A stretch of 64,000 nt of DNA from Rhodococcus jostii RHA1 (GCF_000014565.1 NC_008268.1:4464001-4528000), one strand, 5' to 3'; positions 24,247 through 33,483 are shown, numbered from the stretch's first letter. The notes: generated by a model from the letters alone, not told the origin. Numbers and translations are program-made.

Positions 24247-24915
24247 TCACTTGGTCGCGATCGTGATGGTGGCGATTCCGACCAGCAACCCCGGCTTCAC
24301 GGCGTCGGTCTTGAACGTCTCGTTCAGCAGTCCGGCCGCGTCCTCCGAGATCTTGACCTCGGTACCCTGCAGGATCGCGGTGTCGTTCGGCCCTGTCTGC
24401 AGCGGCTTCAACGTGCGGCCGTTGAGATCGAACAACACCGCATCGGTGGCCGCGGACGCACCGTTGACGCTCACGTCGCCGGTGAGGAGCGACGTGCCCG
24501 GGTCGATCGCGAAATCGGTGAGTTCGACGACGGTGCCGGGCGCCGCCAGCGACAATCCGCTGCCGTCGTGCATGATCTCGCCCTGTACGTAGGGGTCGAC
24601 CGTGCCCGGCTCCCAGTACTTCACGTTGCCGCCGGTGATCGGGAAGCTGACCGATCCGTCGGCGAGGGCCGCCGTACCCACCACTCCGGGTGTGAGGCCG
24701 AGCGTCGTCAGGGCGCCGGTGAAGCCGGAATCCAGTGCGACGGCGGTACTCACCCCGGTCAGGTTGTCGACCTGGGCGACGGGTGCGGGTTGCGTGGATG
24801 CTGCTGCGCTCACATTCGACGACGCATTCGAGTCGTTGCTCGAACACGCCGCCAGCGGGGTCAGGGCCAGGGTGCCGATGGCCGCCGCTACGAGTGCTTT
24901 TCGATAGTTCGACAT
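24247..24915 (-). CDS. Secreted lipoprotein, beta-rich, unknown function
   Basis: 222 residues from ATG 24915. Signal peptide and lipobox: KALVAAAIGTLALTPLAAC, then a Ser/Asn/Ala-rich linker. The body has the pattern FPITGG...PYVQGEIMHDGSGLSLAAPGTVVELTDFAIDPG, seen in secreted actinobacterial beta proteins (HtaA-like and related). No catalytic residues seen. It is convergent with the GT-C gene and downstream of the methyltransferase gene. Confidence 0.8.
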   Translation of the reverse strand: MSNYRKALVAAAIGTLALTPLAACSSNDSNASSNVSAAASTQPAPVAQVDNLTGVSTAVALDSGFTGALTTLGLTPGVVGTAALADGSVSFPITGGNVKYWEPGTVDPYVQGEIMHDGSGLSLAAPGTVVELTDFAIDPGTSLLTGDVSVNGASAATDAVLFDLNGRTLKPLQTGPNDTAILQGTEVKISEDAAGLLNETFKTDAVKPGLLVGIATITIATK

Positions 24916-25002
24916 GATGATCAAACAACCTTTCCGGGAGGAAGGGGATGGGTGGATGTTCACTAGGTATTCGGTGCGACCTCGCCGGCGGATGGGAGCT
25001 CT

Positions 25003-25662
25003 TTACACCCATTCCATCCGCACGAAGTACCGATTCGCGTGCTGCAGAACATCGATCACGCTCAGTCCGGCGGCGTGTGCGACCCCGGACACCGCCGCGA
25101 CACCCACACTCGCCCAGGCGAACCATTCGCCGGCGAGATGCTCGGTCTCCCAGCGCAGTAGTTCGTGACGAACTCCTGTCGTGGTCGGCGGATCCACCTC
25201 GGCGATCACAATTCCGTGTGGTTGCAACAGTTCTCGCGCACGGCGCAGGATCCGCACCGGGTCTCCGCCGATGCCGATGTTGCCGTCGGCGAGCAGCACC
25301 CGGTCCCAGTGTCCGGACCGGGGAAGCGGCGCGAACAGGTTCCGGTGCAGCGCGAGGCCGCCGCGGCGGATCGTGAGTTGGACTGCCGTGAAAGACGAGT
25401 CGACGCCCAGCGCCGAGACGCCGGCCGAGACGAGCGCCGCGGTGAGGCGGCCCGGTCCGCATCCGAGGTCCACGGTGGCGCCGTGGCACCCGGTGAGCAT
25501 CACGCGGTCCGCGATCCGATCGGAGAGGGTGGATGCGTCCCCGCCCATCCACCGGCCCACCGGCAGGGGGCGACGCGTCCCCCGTGCGTCGCGCACCCAG
25601 CACGGGAGACCCGCCGACGCGCGCCGCATCAGGAGGTCCGTGGAGACGTCGGTTCTCCTCAT
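25003..25662 (-). CDS. Class I SAM-dependent methyltransferase
   Basis: 219 residues. SAM-binding motif VDLGCGPGRLTAALV at ~66, motif II region VLLADGNIGIGGDPVRILRRARELLQPHGIVIAEVDPP. The substrate is not evident; the cysteine pattern of arsenite methyltransferases is absent. ATG overlaps the stop of the upstream membrane gene (ATGA). With the molybdoenzyme genes it forms a three-gene operon beside the methylthio-sugar locus. Confidence 0.82.
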   Translation of the reverse strand: MRRTDVSTDLLMRRASAGLPCWVRDARGTRRPLPVGRWMGGDASTLSDRIADRVMLTGCHGATVDLGCGPGRLTAALVSAGVSALGVDSSFTAVQLTIRRGGLALHRNLFAPLPRSGHWDRVLLADGNIGIGGDPVRILRRARELLQPHGIVIAEVDPPTTTGVRHELLRWETEHLAGEWFAWASVGVAAVSGVAHAAGLSVIDVLQHANRYFVRMEWV

Positions 25663-26171
25663 GAGCCGCGTACCGTGTCACCAGTCTTGCGGGACAACGC
25701 GAGTCGCATGGCGTAGGCGACGGCGGACACCGCGAAGAACACGGCGGTGAGCAGCAGCCAGCGTTCGAGGAACGGTTCCTGCGTCAGCCCCGTCGCAGCG
25801 AGATACGCGTCGGCGCCCTGCTCGATGATTCCCGGCAGGAACAGCAGCAGCGTCAGGCCGGATGCGAGCGCCGGCACGCGAATGTAGTTGAGCGCCGAGA
25901 CCGACCGCGGTCGTGGAATTCGTCTGCCCCGCATCGCATTCAGCCCGGACGTCAGGGACCGGTCCGCGAGCGCGTACAGCGGGAACAACACCAGGTCGTG
26001 CGCGATCACCGCGCCGAGGAACCACACGGCGATGGACTTCCACCACACGTCCTGATTCCACAGATTCTGCGGACCCACCACCGCCACCGCATATCCGGCG
26101 AGGGCGAACGTGAACAGCACCGCCAGCAGATGCAGCGGGTCGGCGCCGTAGAAGCGGGCGAATCGGCGCAT
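25659..26171 (-). CDS. Integral membrane protein between molybdoenzyme and methyltransferase genes
   Basis: 170 residues with four membrane segments (LLAVLFTFALAGYAVAVVG, SIAVWFLGAVIAHDLVLFPLYAL, ALASGLTLLLFLPGII, WLLLTAVFFAVSAVAYAM). No family recognised. The gene starts one base after the stop of the molybdoenzyme gene, so it may be a partner or anchor of that complex. Confidence 0.78.
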   Translation of the reverse strand: MRRFARFYGADPLHLLAVLFTFALAGYAVAVVGPQNLWNQDVWWKSIAVWFLGAVIAHDLVLFPLYALADRSLTSGLNAMRGRRIPRPRSVSALNYIRVPALASGLTLLLFLPGIIEQGADAYLAATGLTQEPFLERWLLLTAVFFAVSAVAYAMRLALSRKTGDTVRGS

Positions 26172-26172
26172 C

Positions 26173-27423
26173 TCACGCCTCCCGGAATTCGATGGCCTGC
26201 ACCCACTTGGTGTTGTGGACACCGGGCAGGGCGGGAACGATGATCCGGGCGGGGTAGCCGTGGTCGAGGGACAGGTCCGCGCCGTTGACCTCCAGCGCGA
26301 GCAGGGCATCGGCGTCGCGCACCTGATCGGACGTGAGCACCGCCTGATTGAACGCCCCGGACCGTTCCAGCGACGTCACCTTCGCCGAGGCGAAATCCGT
26401 CACCCCGGCAGCGTCCGCGAGGTCACGCAGTCGCACGCCCGTCCATGTCTCGGTGGTGGACCATCCCTCGACGCACGCGATCGGAAGAGTCGCGGTGTGC
26501 GACGGCATTGCGCGCAGCTGACTTCGGCTCAGCTGCACGGGTTCCGCGCCACCCGTCACCGAGAGCCGCCAGGTGTCGCCGATCTGCTCCAGGGTGACCT
26601 GCGCGGCCGCGGCGGTGCGGTTGATCTGAAAGTCGTTGGGACCGTCGCCGTACGAGCGACCCCGGGGGAGGAGCAGTGCGGCATTGCGCAGGAACCCGCC
26701 GGTGGTCTGCCCGACCGACAGGACGGCGACCAGCGCGGCGCCGCCCCCGACCAGGGCGAGGGCGCCGCGGCGGCTGATCGTGGGCGAGGTGGGGTCTTCG
26801 GCCACGAGGCCGTTCTCGTCCGGCGATTCGGGGCGCGTATCGGCGCGGGAGGTGCGCAGCACTCGACGGAAAGACCGGGAACGCAGCGACCTCACCATCA
26901 CCGGCACCTTCAGGATCGTGTGCGTCACGAACCCGGCGATGAAGACCCACGCGCCCCAGTAGTGGGCCGTGTAGAAGTCGAAGCCGAAGATGTAGTCGTA
27001 CTGGATGTTCAGGACCCCGGTGATGATCTCGAACAGCGCACCGCCGACCAGGGCGATCAGCGACAGACGTTCGAGCGCCTGCGCCGGCGACCGCACCGGC
27101 GGAAACACGAACAGTTTCGGGATCACCGACCACAGCTTGGCGAGGACGACCGGCACCAGGATCAGTCCGAGCCCGACATGCAGCCCCTGCGTGAGCCGGT
27201 ACAACCACGACGGCCGGGTGGGCCACGCGAAGTACGGAAGGTGCAGCCACCCGACGTCGCCGGGACGGGCCTGCCCGAACTGCGGACCGTACGCGATGTA
27301 CGAGAGCAGTCCCGTGACGATGACAACCGGAAGTCCGATCAGCAGGACGAGGCCGAATACGGAGGTCAGCCACGGTCCGCGCAGTGGACTGCGTAATCGT
27401 GGGCCGCGAGAGTGGTCGGTCAT
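26173..27423 (-). CDS. Cytochrome b561-type membrane domain fused to sulfite-oxidase-like molybdopterin domain
   Basis: 416 residues. The N-terminal half is a four-helix di-haem cytochrome b-like domain with spaced His (GLHVGLGLILVPVV, FYTAHYWGAWVFIAGFVTHTILKV). The C-terminal half is a sulfite oxidase/YedY-type molybdopterin fold; the Mo-ligand Cys is in LPIACVEGWSTTETWTGVRL. A twin-arginine-like ISRRGALALVGGG stands between them. Such enzymes interconvert sulfite/sulfate or sulfoxide/thioether. Start ATG 27423 with GGAGGG upstream. Given its neighbours, a redox step on the methylthio sugar is a testable idea. Confidence 0.83.
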   Translation of the reverse strand: MTDHSRGPRLRSPLRGPWLTSVFGLVLLIGLPVVIVTGLLSYIAYGPQFGQARPGDVGWLHLPYFAWPTRPSWLYRLTQGLHVGLGLILVPVVLAKLWSVIPKLFVFPPVRSPAQALERLSLIALVGGALFEIITGVLNIQYDYIFGFDFYTAHYWGAWVFIAGFVTHTILKVPVMVRSLRSRSFRRVLRTSRADTRPESPDENGLVAEDPTSPTISRRGALALVGGGAALVAVLSVGQTTGGFLRNAALLLPRGRSYGDGPNDFQINRTAAAAQVTLEQIGDTWRLSVTGGAEPVQLSRSQLRAMPSHTATLPIACVEGWSTTETWTGVRLRDLADAAGVTDFASAKVTSLERSGAFNQAVLTSDQVRDADALLALEVNGADLSLDHGYPARIIVPALPGVHNTKWVQAIEFREA

Positions 27424-27500
27424 GGTGTATCAATCCCTCCGGCTCGATCATCTCGAGCCTCAGAGGTAATTCGGTGCCGCCGCCGTCCAGGACTGCTCCG

Positions 27501-27546
27501 CCCGTGAGTACTTGTTAACCGCGGGAGGTTAACAAGTACTCACGGG
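27501..27546. repeat. Palindromic repeat copy R4
   Basis: CCCGTGAGTACTTGTTAACC, four to six central bases, then the mirror arm. Its TGA is the stop of the LtrA gene on the minus strand. The left flank GCTCCGCCC mirrors the GGGCGGAGCC seen right of copies R5 and R6, so the full unit is longer than the 46-bp core. Confidence 0.92.
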
Positions 27547-28748
27547 TGCGCGCCGTGCCGGATCTCGTCGCGGGGCTGGTCGTACCGGACCATTTCGTAT
27601 CCGATCATCGCGAGCAGGACCGCGGTGAGCACACCCAGGGTGGCGAGGGCCGGGATGTGCCAGACGACGGGGAGGAGCGCGATCAGGACGACCGCCGTCA
27701 CGACGCGCGGCACGGTGACCGACCTCGTCGCGTACGCCTTGAACGCGACCAGCGCGAGAACGTACAGCGCCGCGCCACCGAACAGTGCGATCAGCGGCCA
27801 GCCGTACAGCGGGTCGGTGAGCCGGTGATGGTTGCCGTCGCCGACGTACGACAGGATCTTCTTCAGGCCGAGCGACAGCATCACGATCCCGATCACCATC
27901 GGCAGGTGCAGGAAGCTGTAGCAGTTGCGGGCGATCTTGATCTGACGCGCACCGGTTGCCTCCTCGAAGGCGTGCTCGACGGCTAGTGACGTGACGTCGA
28001 AGTACGACCACCACAGCAGCCCCGACACCGCGAGTCCCAGCAACGAGGCGACGATGATCGCCCAGGAGATCGGCAGGCTCGCGACGCCGATGCCGATCGA
28101 CACGATCGACTCGCCGAGCGCGACGATGACGATGAGGCCGTGCCGTTCGGCGAAGTGGCTCACCGACCGCAGCCGCCAGTCGGTGCCGCCGATCAGTGTG
28201 CCGATGTAGTCGCCGGCGAGGGCGAGGATCCACATCACGGTCTGCGCCGTGCCGGTGAGCTGCGATGCGATGAGCAGGAACACGGTGCCGGTGACCATGC
28301 TCGGCGCGAACCGCAGCACCTGACCGCGCAGTTGGGGGTCGGTGCGGCTGATGACCCAGAACATCACCAGGTGCAGCAGGCGGACGACGAAGTAACCGAG
28401 GGCGAAGATGACGGGGCCGTCGAGTCCGCCGGGCAGATCGTCGAACGCCTCGGGGATCGTCAGGGCGGTGACGAACATGGCGCCCATCGCGCCGAACATC
28501 ACCACCCGCACGATGCCTTCGTCGGCGCGTACGAGGTTGCAGAGCCAGGCGTACCCCACCCAGCTCCACCACAGGACGGCCATCACCAGTGCGCCGCGCA
28601 GCAGGTTCACCCCGGTGGGGTCCTCGGCCATCAGATCGGTGACGCGGGTGAGGGCGAACACGAAGACGAGGTCGAAGAACAGCTCGAGCGGCGACACCGA
28701 CGCTCGTTCTTCGACGAGACGGGGACGCAAACGATGGGCGAAGGTCAC
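27540..28748 (-). CDS. Low temperature requirement protein A (LtrA) family membrane protein
   Basis: 402 residues, about 12 membrane segments. LtrA motifs: VSPLELFFDLVFVFALTRVTDLM at the start, WWSWVGYAWLCNLV, FAERHGLIVIVALGESIVSIG in the middle. Function unknown; named after a Listeria cold-growth gene. GTG start 39 bases behind the MFS gene, so likely cotranscribed. Ends on repeat R4. Confidence 0.88.
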   Translation of the reverse strand: MTFAHRLRPRLVEERASVSPLELFFDLVFVFALTRVTDLMAEDPTGVNLLRGALVMAVLWWSWVGYAWLCNLVRADEGIVRVVMFGAMGAMFVTALTIPEAFDDLPGGLDGPVIFALGYFVVRLLHLVMFWVISRTDPQLRGQVLRFAPSMVTGTVFLLIASQLTGTAQTVMWILALAGDYIGTLIGGTDWRLRSVSHFAERHGLIVIVALGESIVSIGIGVASLPISWAIIVASLLGLAVSGLLWWSYFDVTSLAVEHAFEEATGARQIKIARNCYSFLHLPMVIGIVMLSLGLKKILSYVGDGNHHRLTDPLYGWPLIALFGGAALYVLALVAFKAYATRSVTVPRVVTAVVLIALLPVVWHIPALATLGVLTAVLLAMIGYEMVRYDQPRDEIRHGAHP

Positions 28749-28787
28749 GGGGAGAATGCTGCCACCGGACGGCGACGCGGGAAAGTC

Positions 28788-30434
28788 CTACGAACTGCGA
28801 CGAGCCGTGGGGTCGGGCGCAGCCTTTCGTTCGGGGGAGCCGACGGGGGTGCGGGGGATACGCCCGGTGAAGAACAACGCCGTGATGGCGAGCAGCGCGG
28901 TGACGGCGTACGCCACCTGGAGTGCCTCGAGTCGCGCATCGGAATTGATGTCGAGGATGTCCTGGGCGGTGGCGTCGGGGACCGACGCCTCCTCCAGGGC
29001 CGCCGCCAATTGTGTGTCGGAGAGGAACGGGACACCGCTCGCCAGTTCGGTGGTCGCCCGCTCTTGGACCGACTGCGGAACGTCGGGATCGGCTTGGATC
29101 CCCGCGACGATCGAGGTGCTCAGGGTCGCGATGAGCACCGATCCGATCAGCGCCGTCCCCAGGGACGCGCCGAGGTTGGTCGCCGTGTTCTGCAGCCCGC
29201 CGACCTCGGCGCTCTGCGAATCGGGGACGGCCGACACCGTGACGGCGCCGAGTTGGGAGGCCAGTGCACCGAGTCCGAGCCCCATCAGCAGCATCGGCAC
29301 GGCCACGACGCCGGCATTGGCCCCGGGATCCATCCCGGCCACGAGGAACAGGATGCCGACGATCATGGACGCCAGACCGAACCGGACCACCCTGCGCGGA
29401 TTGGCCTCGGGCCGGAGTTTGGGGATCCCGGCAGCGGCCAGCAGCAGTGCGACGGACAGCGGGATGAGCCGGATCCCGGTCTGGAGCGCGTCGAGTTCGA
29501 GCACAACGGACAGGAACAGGGGGACGGTGAAGAACACGCCCGCTTGGACGGTGAACTGGGCGAAGAACATGCTGAGCCCGCCGGCGAGTTGCCGGTTCCG
29601 CAGCAGCCGGGGGTCGATCAGCGGCTCGCCGCCGGTGTCGGCGAGATGCGCTTCCCACCGCAGGAACCCGTAGAGCACCAGGAGACCACCCAGCACCAGC
29701 CACACGACCGGTGACAGCCCCGCGATCGCGGTTCCGCCGGGCTTGGCCCGCACCCAGCCCCACTCGCTCGAGCGGAGGACGCCGAACACGATCATCCCGA
29801 GGCTGACCACCGACAGCGCCGATCCGACCAGGTCGAGGCGCACCTTCACCGGCGGAACGTCGTTGATGCGTCGGAGCACCAGCAGGATGAGGAGGACGAT
29901 CACCACCTCGCCGGCGAAGACGTACCGCCACGACGCGAACGTGGTCACCGCACCGCCGATGAGCGGTCCGGCGGCAACCGCCATCGCACCGGCCGCGGCC
30001 ACCAGACCGTAGGCGGCGGGACGCCTTTCGGGCGCGAAGTTCGCCGCGACGAGGGCAACGATCGCGGGCATGATCAGCGCGGCGCCGATGCCTTCCAGCA
30101 GGGACCATCCGATCAGCAGCACCGCCAGGTTGGGTGACAGTGCTGTGGTGAGCGAGCCCGCGCCGTAGACGACCAGGCCGAGAGCGAACGCCCTGCGACG
30201 ACCGATGATGGTGCCGATCTTGCCGCCGGTGATCATCAGCGTCGCCATGACGAGCGTGTACAACGTGATGGCCGTCTGGATGCCGGTGATCGTGGTGCCG
30301 AGATCCGACGCGACCGTCGCCATGGACACGTTCATCACGGAGCTGTCCAGTGTCATCAGAAACTGGCTGGACGCCAGCACCGTGAGCACCAGACCGGATC
30401 CGGCGACCGCGACCGACTCTTTGCCTGGACTCAC
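28788..30434 (-). CDS. MFS transporter, DHA2 (14-segment) drug-exporter family
   Basis: 548 residues from GTG 30434 (GAGGAAGG upstream). Motif A-like GGKIGTIIGRRRAFALGLVVYG, motif C-like AAGPLIGGAV, and DSSVMNVSMATVASDLG in helix 1 (the D1 signature of the DHA2 group). Ends with a 60-residue loop before the last helix. Probably exports hydrophobic drugs or toxic compounds using the proton gradient. No regulator gene is adjacent. Confidence 0.88.
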   Translation of the reverse strand: MSPGKESVAVAGSGLVLTVLASSQFLMTLDSSVMNVSMATVASDLGTTITGIQTAITLYTLVMATLMITGGKIGTIIGRRRAFALGLVVYGAGSLTTALSPNLAVLLIGWSLLEGIGAALIMPAIVALVAANFAPERRPAAYGLVAAAGAMAVAAGPLIGGAVTTFASWRYVFAGEVVIVLLILLVLRRINDVPPVKVRLDLVGSALSVVSLGMIVFGVLRSSEWGWVRAKPGGTAIAGLSPVVWLVLGGLLVLYGFLRWEAHLADTGGEPLIDPRLLRNRQLAGGLSMFFAQFTVQAGVFFTVPLFLSVVLELDALQTGIRLIPLSVALLLAAAGIPKLRPEANPRRVVRFGLASMIVGILFLVAGMDPGANAGVVAVPMLLMGLGLGALASQLGAVTVSAVPDSQSAEVGGLQNTATNLGASLGTALIGSVLIATLSTSIVAGIQADPDVPQSVQERATTELASGVPFLSDTQLAAALEEASVPDATAQDILDINSDARLEALQVAYAVTALLAITALFFTGRIPRTPVGSPERKAAPDPTARRSS

Positions 30435-30696
30435 GACGGCCTTCCTCGGGCATCTCGAGACTCGCTTCGGTGAACACTTCCGTGGGCTGCCGCTGGGGAA
30501 GGTCGTCCCCAGCGTCGCATGGGGGCAGACCACCGAAAATCATCCGAAGAGGGTGAAAGCTCGTGAGACGGTCTCGAACCGGATTATGCTCGGAGAATGG
30601 CCGGAATTCTCGTGGGGGATCCCGGATTATTGTGACCGAGCCCTGATCCGGGGTGACATCCGCGGATCCTCGGCGTGCACGAAGAGAGGTTTTCCG

Positions 30697-31140
30697 GTGA
30701 ACGATATCGACCCGGAGGATAGCGGACCGATCGATTATCTCGTGGTGGAGTTCCCTGCCGACCGACGACCGGACGGATCAGCGTTGGCGATCCTCCGTGA
30801 ACTCGTCGAGCAGGGCACGGTGCGAGTGCTCGACCTGGTCTTCCTTCGCAAGGAAGTGGACGGCTCCGTCGTGGCGATCGACGTCGTCGACGTCGGGCTC
30901 GAGGGCGACATCGATGTGTCGCTCTTCGCAGAGGCCTCGACCGGCCTGCTCGACCTCGCCGACATCGCCGACGCCGGGTCCGTTCTCGAACCGGGTGCTT
31001 CGGCTGCGGTAGTGGTCTACGAGAACACTTGGGCCGCACCGCTCGCAACCGCCCTGCGTCGCAGCGGAGCTCAACTCGTGGCGTCGGGCCGCATCCCTGT
31101 GCAGGGCATCCTTGCATCACTCGACGCGCTCGAAGCCTGA
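30697..31140 (+). CDS. DUF6325/DUF1269-like small acidic protein
   Basis: 147 residues, GTG start after GAGAGG. Pattern: YLVVEFPADRRPDGSALAILRELVEQGTVRVLDLVFLRKEVDG and GSAAVVVYENTWAAPLATALRRSGAQLVASGRIP, typical of soluble actinobacterial proteins found before SHOCT proteins. No known activity. The SHOCT gene follows 22 bases later. The 262 bases upstream (30435-30696) hold divergent promoters for this gene and the MFS gene but no clear motif. Confidence 0.8.
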   Translation: MNDIDPEDSGPIDYLVVEFPADRRPDGSALAILRELVEQGTVRVLDLVFLRKEVDGSVVAIDVVDVGLEGDIDVSLFAEASTGLLDLADIADAGSVLEPGASAAVVVYENTWAAPLATALRRSGAQLVASGRIPVQGILASLDALEA

Positions 31141-31162
31141 AACTGAAACCGAGGACAACATC

Positions 31163-31492
31163 ATGCCCGGACTTCTCCGCGGGATCGCCCGCACCGCCGT
31201 CGTCGCCGGAACCGCGACCGCCGTGTCGAATCGAGTGTCTCGACGCCAAGGCCAGCGGTGGGCGGGGCAACAGCAACCGCAAGAGCAACCACAGCAGCAA
31301 CCGCAAGCCCCGCAGAACGAGGCCCCGGTCTCCGCTCAGGCACCCCCGCCGCAGGCCGCTCCCGCCTCCGCATCGGGCGGAGGCAGCGTCGACCGGATCG
31401 CCGCGCTGAAGGATCTCGGAGAACTCAGAGCGCAAGGAGTGCTCACCGAGGAAGAATTCAGCGCCGAGAAGGCGAAGATCCTGGCGTCCTGA
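31163..31492 (+). CDS. SHOCT-domain protein
   Basis: 109 residues. N-terminus MPGLLRGIARTAVVAGTATAVSNRV is weakly hydrophobic; a Gln/Pro/Ala-rich low-complexity linker (~35-75) leads to the C-terminal SHOCT domain DRIAALKDLGELRAQGVLTEEEFSAEKAKIL. SHOCT domains are short oligomerisation modules. Paired with the DUF6325 gene, possibly a small stress-related unit. Repeat R5 starts 5 bases after the stop. Confidence 0.85.
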   Translation: MPGLLRGIARTAVVAGTATAVSNRVSRRQGQRWAGQQQPQEQPQQQPQAPQNEAPVSAQAPPPQAAPASASGGGSVDRIAALKDLGELRAQGVLTEEEFSAEKAKILAS

Positions 31493-31497
31493 AACCA

Positions 31498-31543
31498 CCC
31501 GTGAGTACTTGTTAACCGCGGGCGGTTGACAAGTACTCACGGG
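31498..31543. repeat. Palindromic repeat copy R5
   Basis: CCCGTGAGTACTTGTTAACC with mirror arm, between the convergent SHOCT gene and the ABC permease gene. Followed by CGGCGGAGCCG, also present after the related hairpin R6. Fits a bidirectional terminator. Confidence 0.92.
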
Positions 31544-31554
31544 CGGCGGAGCCG

Positions 31555-32442
31555 CTACTTGACGCCACCGGCGGTCAGGCCGGACACGATGCGGCGCTGC
31601 AACAGCAGCACGATGATGACGAGCGGGATGGTCACGACCGTTCCCGCTGCCATCACGGACGTGAACGGCTCCTCGTGCGGCTTGCTGCCCGCGAATTGTG
31701 CGATGGCGACGGTGGCCGGCTGGGTCACGTCGTTGGACAGCTGACTGGAGATCAGGTACTCGTTCCACGACGCGATGAACGCGAGGATCGCGGTGGTGAA
31801 CAGTCCCGGCGCGGCCAAGGGCAGCAACACCATTCGGAAGGCCTGCCGCCTGCTGGCCCCGTCGATTCGGGCGGCCTCCTCGAGTTCCCACGGCAGTTCC
31901 TTGAAGAACGCGGTGAGGGTGTAGATGGTGAGGGGCAGCACGAACGAGATGTTCGGGATGATCAGCGCCTGGTATGTGCCGAACCAGCCCATCGACGTGA
32001 ACAGCTGGAACAGCGGTGTCAGGACGGCGACGCCCGGGAACATCGACGCCGCCAGGATGATTCCGAGGACGACGTGCTTTCCCCGGAAGTGCAGTCGCGC
32101 CAGCGCGTACGCGGTGCCGACACCGACGACCAGACCGATCGCGGTGGTGACGGCGCCGATGATCGTGCTGTTGACGAGTGCCCTGGCGAAGTGGTTGCCC
32201 GCCTCCGTCGAGAACACGCTCGCGAAATTCTCCAGCGTGACGTGGGTGGGCCACGGGGTGGTGTCGAACGTGTAGTCGGAGTGGCGGAAGGCGGTGACCA
32301 CCATCCAGTAGACGGGGGCCAGACCCCAGACGACGATCACCGCCAGGCCCAGGTAGGTGCGGATGGAGGCGAGCGACGGTGCCCGGCGCCGGCGTGCCAC
32401 CGCGGCACGGGGGATCCCCGGTGTGACGACTGCTGTGGACAT
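31555..32442 (-). CDS. Sugar ABC transporter permease (MalG type)
   Basis: 295 residues, six membrane segments. The ATPase-docking EAA loop is EEAARIDGASRRQAFRMVLLPLAAPG. MalG-like inner membrane half of a carbohydrate importer. Last of four genes transcribed from 36443: alpha-glucosidase, binding protein, MalF-type, MalG-type; it starts 3 bases after the MalF-type stop. Confidence 0.92.
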   Translation of the reverse strand: MSTAVVTPGIPRAAVARRRRAPSLASIRTYLGLAVIVVWGLAPVYWMVVTAFRHSDYTFDTTPWPTHVTLENFASVFSTEAGNHFARALVNSTIIGAVTTAIGLVVGVGTAYALARLHFRGKHVVLGIILAASMFPGVAVLTPLFQLFTSMGWFGTYQALIIPNISFVLPLTIYTLTAFFKELPWELEEAARIDGASRRQAFRMVLLPLAAPGLFTTAILAFIASWNEYLISSQLSNDVTQPATVAIAQFAGSKPHEEPFTSVMAAGTVVTIPLVIIVLLLQRRIVSGLTAGGVK

Positions 32443-32445
32443 GGA

Positions 32446-33483
32446 TCAGGCCTTTCGCTGCTGCTCTTGGGTGTCGATCACGTTGACGCCCATCACCTTC
32501 ACCAGTACGTAGGCGACGGCGAAGATGAACAGGAACGTGATCGTGGAGAGGGCGGACGCGCTGTTGAAACCCTGGCGCATCTGGTCGATCACCAGGATCG
32601 ACAGCGTGGTGGTGGCGGTGCCGTCGCCGCCACCGCCGCCGGTGAGGATCGCCGGGAGGTCGTAGATCCGCAGGACGTCCAGCACCCGGAAGAGGACCGC
32701 CACCAGAATGGCCGGCTTGATGAGGGGCAACGTGATCGACCGGAACCGTTGCCACGCATTGGCGCCGTCCATCCGCGCCGCCTCGTACACCTCGGCGGGC
32801 ACCATCTGCAGTCCGGCGAGGATCAGCAACGCCACGAACGGTGTGGTCTTCCAGGCGTCGGCGATCACGACGGCGAACCGGGCGGGCCACGTGTCACCGG
32901 TCCACAGGATCTCCGTGCCGAGCAGTTTGTTGGCGATGCCGTCGTAGGCGAAGACGAAGTACCACAGCTTCGCGGTGACGGCGGTCGGGATGGCCCACGC
33001 CACGAGAATGCTGGTGCGCAGCAGTGCCCGACCGCGGAACGCCCGGTTCATGATGGTGGCGAACCACAGTCCCAGCGCGACCTCGATGGCGACGGTGACG
33101 ACGGTGAAGAACACGGTGACCCACATCGACTGCCAGAACAGCGACCCCAGAGTGCCGCCAGGGCAGGACACCGACGCTCCGGTCGTGTCGGTGCACCGCT
33201 GGAACAGCCAGTGCGTGTAATTCGACAGACCCGCGAAACCCTGGTCGACGAACTTGCCGGTGGAGGGATCGATCGTCGGGTCCTTGAACAGCGACATCAC
33301 CATGGCACTGACCACCGGGTACAGAACCACGATGCCCAGCAGGATCATGGTCGGCAGGATCAGGAACATCGCCGCCTTGCTGCGGCCCTTCCGCGGTCGC
33401 GCGCCCTGCGGTTCGCCGGATCTCGCGCCGTCCCGATGTGGGGGAGCGGGCGTCTTCTCGAGCGAGAGTTCGTGAACGGTCAT
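32446..33483 (-). CDS. Sugar ABC transporter permease (MalF type)
   Basis: 345 residues; N-terminal cytoplasmic extension then six or more membrane segments (AAMFLILPTMILLGIVVLYPV). EAA loop YEAARMDGANAWQRFRSITLPLIKP. It has the periplasmic loop expected of a MalF subunit in shortened form. 12 bases after the binding-protein gene. Confidence 0.92.
   Translation of the reverse strand: MTVHELSLEKTPAPPHRDGARSGEPQGARPRKGRSKAAMFLILPTMILLGIVVLYPVVSAMVMSLFKDPTIDPSTGKFVDQGFAGLSNYTHWLFQRCTDTTGASVSCPGGTLGSLFWQSMWVTVFFTVVTVAIEVALGLWFATIMNRAFRGRALLRTSILVAWAIPTAVTAKLWYFVFAYDGIANKLLGTEILWTGDTWPARFAVVIADAWKTTPFVALLILAGLQMVPAEVYEAARMDGANAWQRFRSITLPLIKPAILVAVLFRVLDVLRIYDLPAILTGGGGGDGTATTTLSILVIDQMRQGFNSASALSTITFLFIFAVAYVLVKVMGVNVIDTQEQQRKA

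Noticed and set aside
31498..31543. Palindromic repeats as a CRISPR array
   Set aside because: Copies are single, kilobases apart and have no spacers or cas genes.
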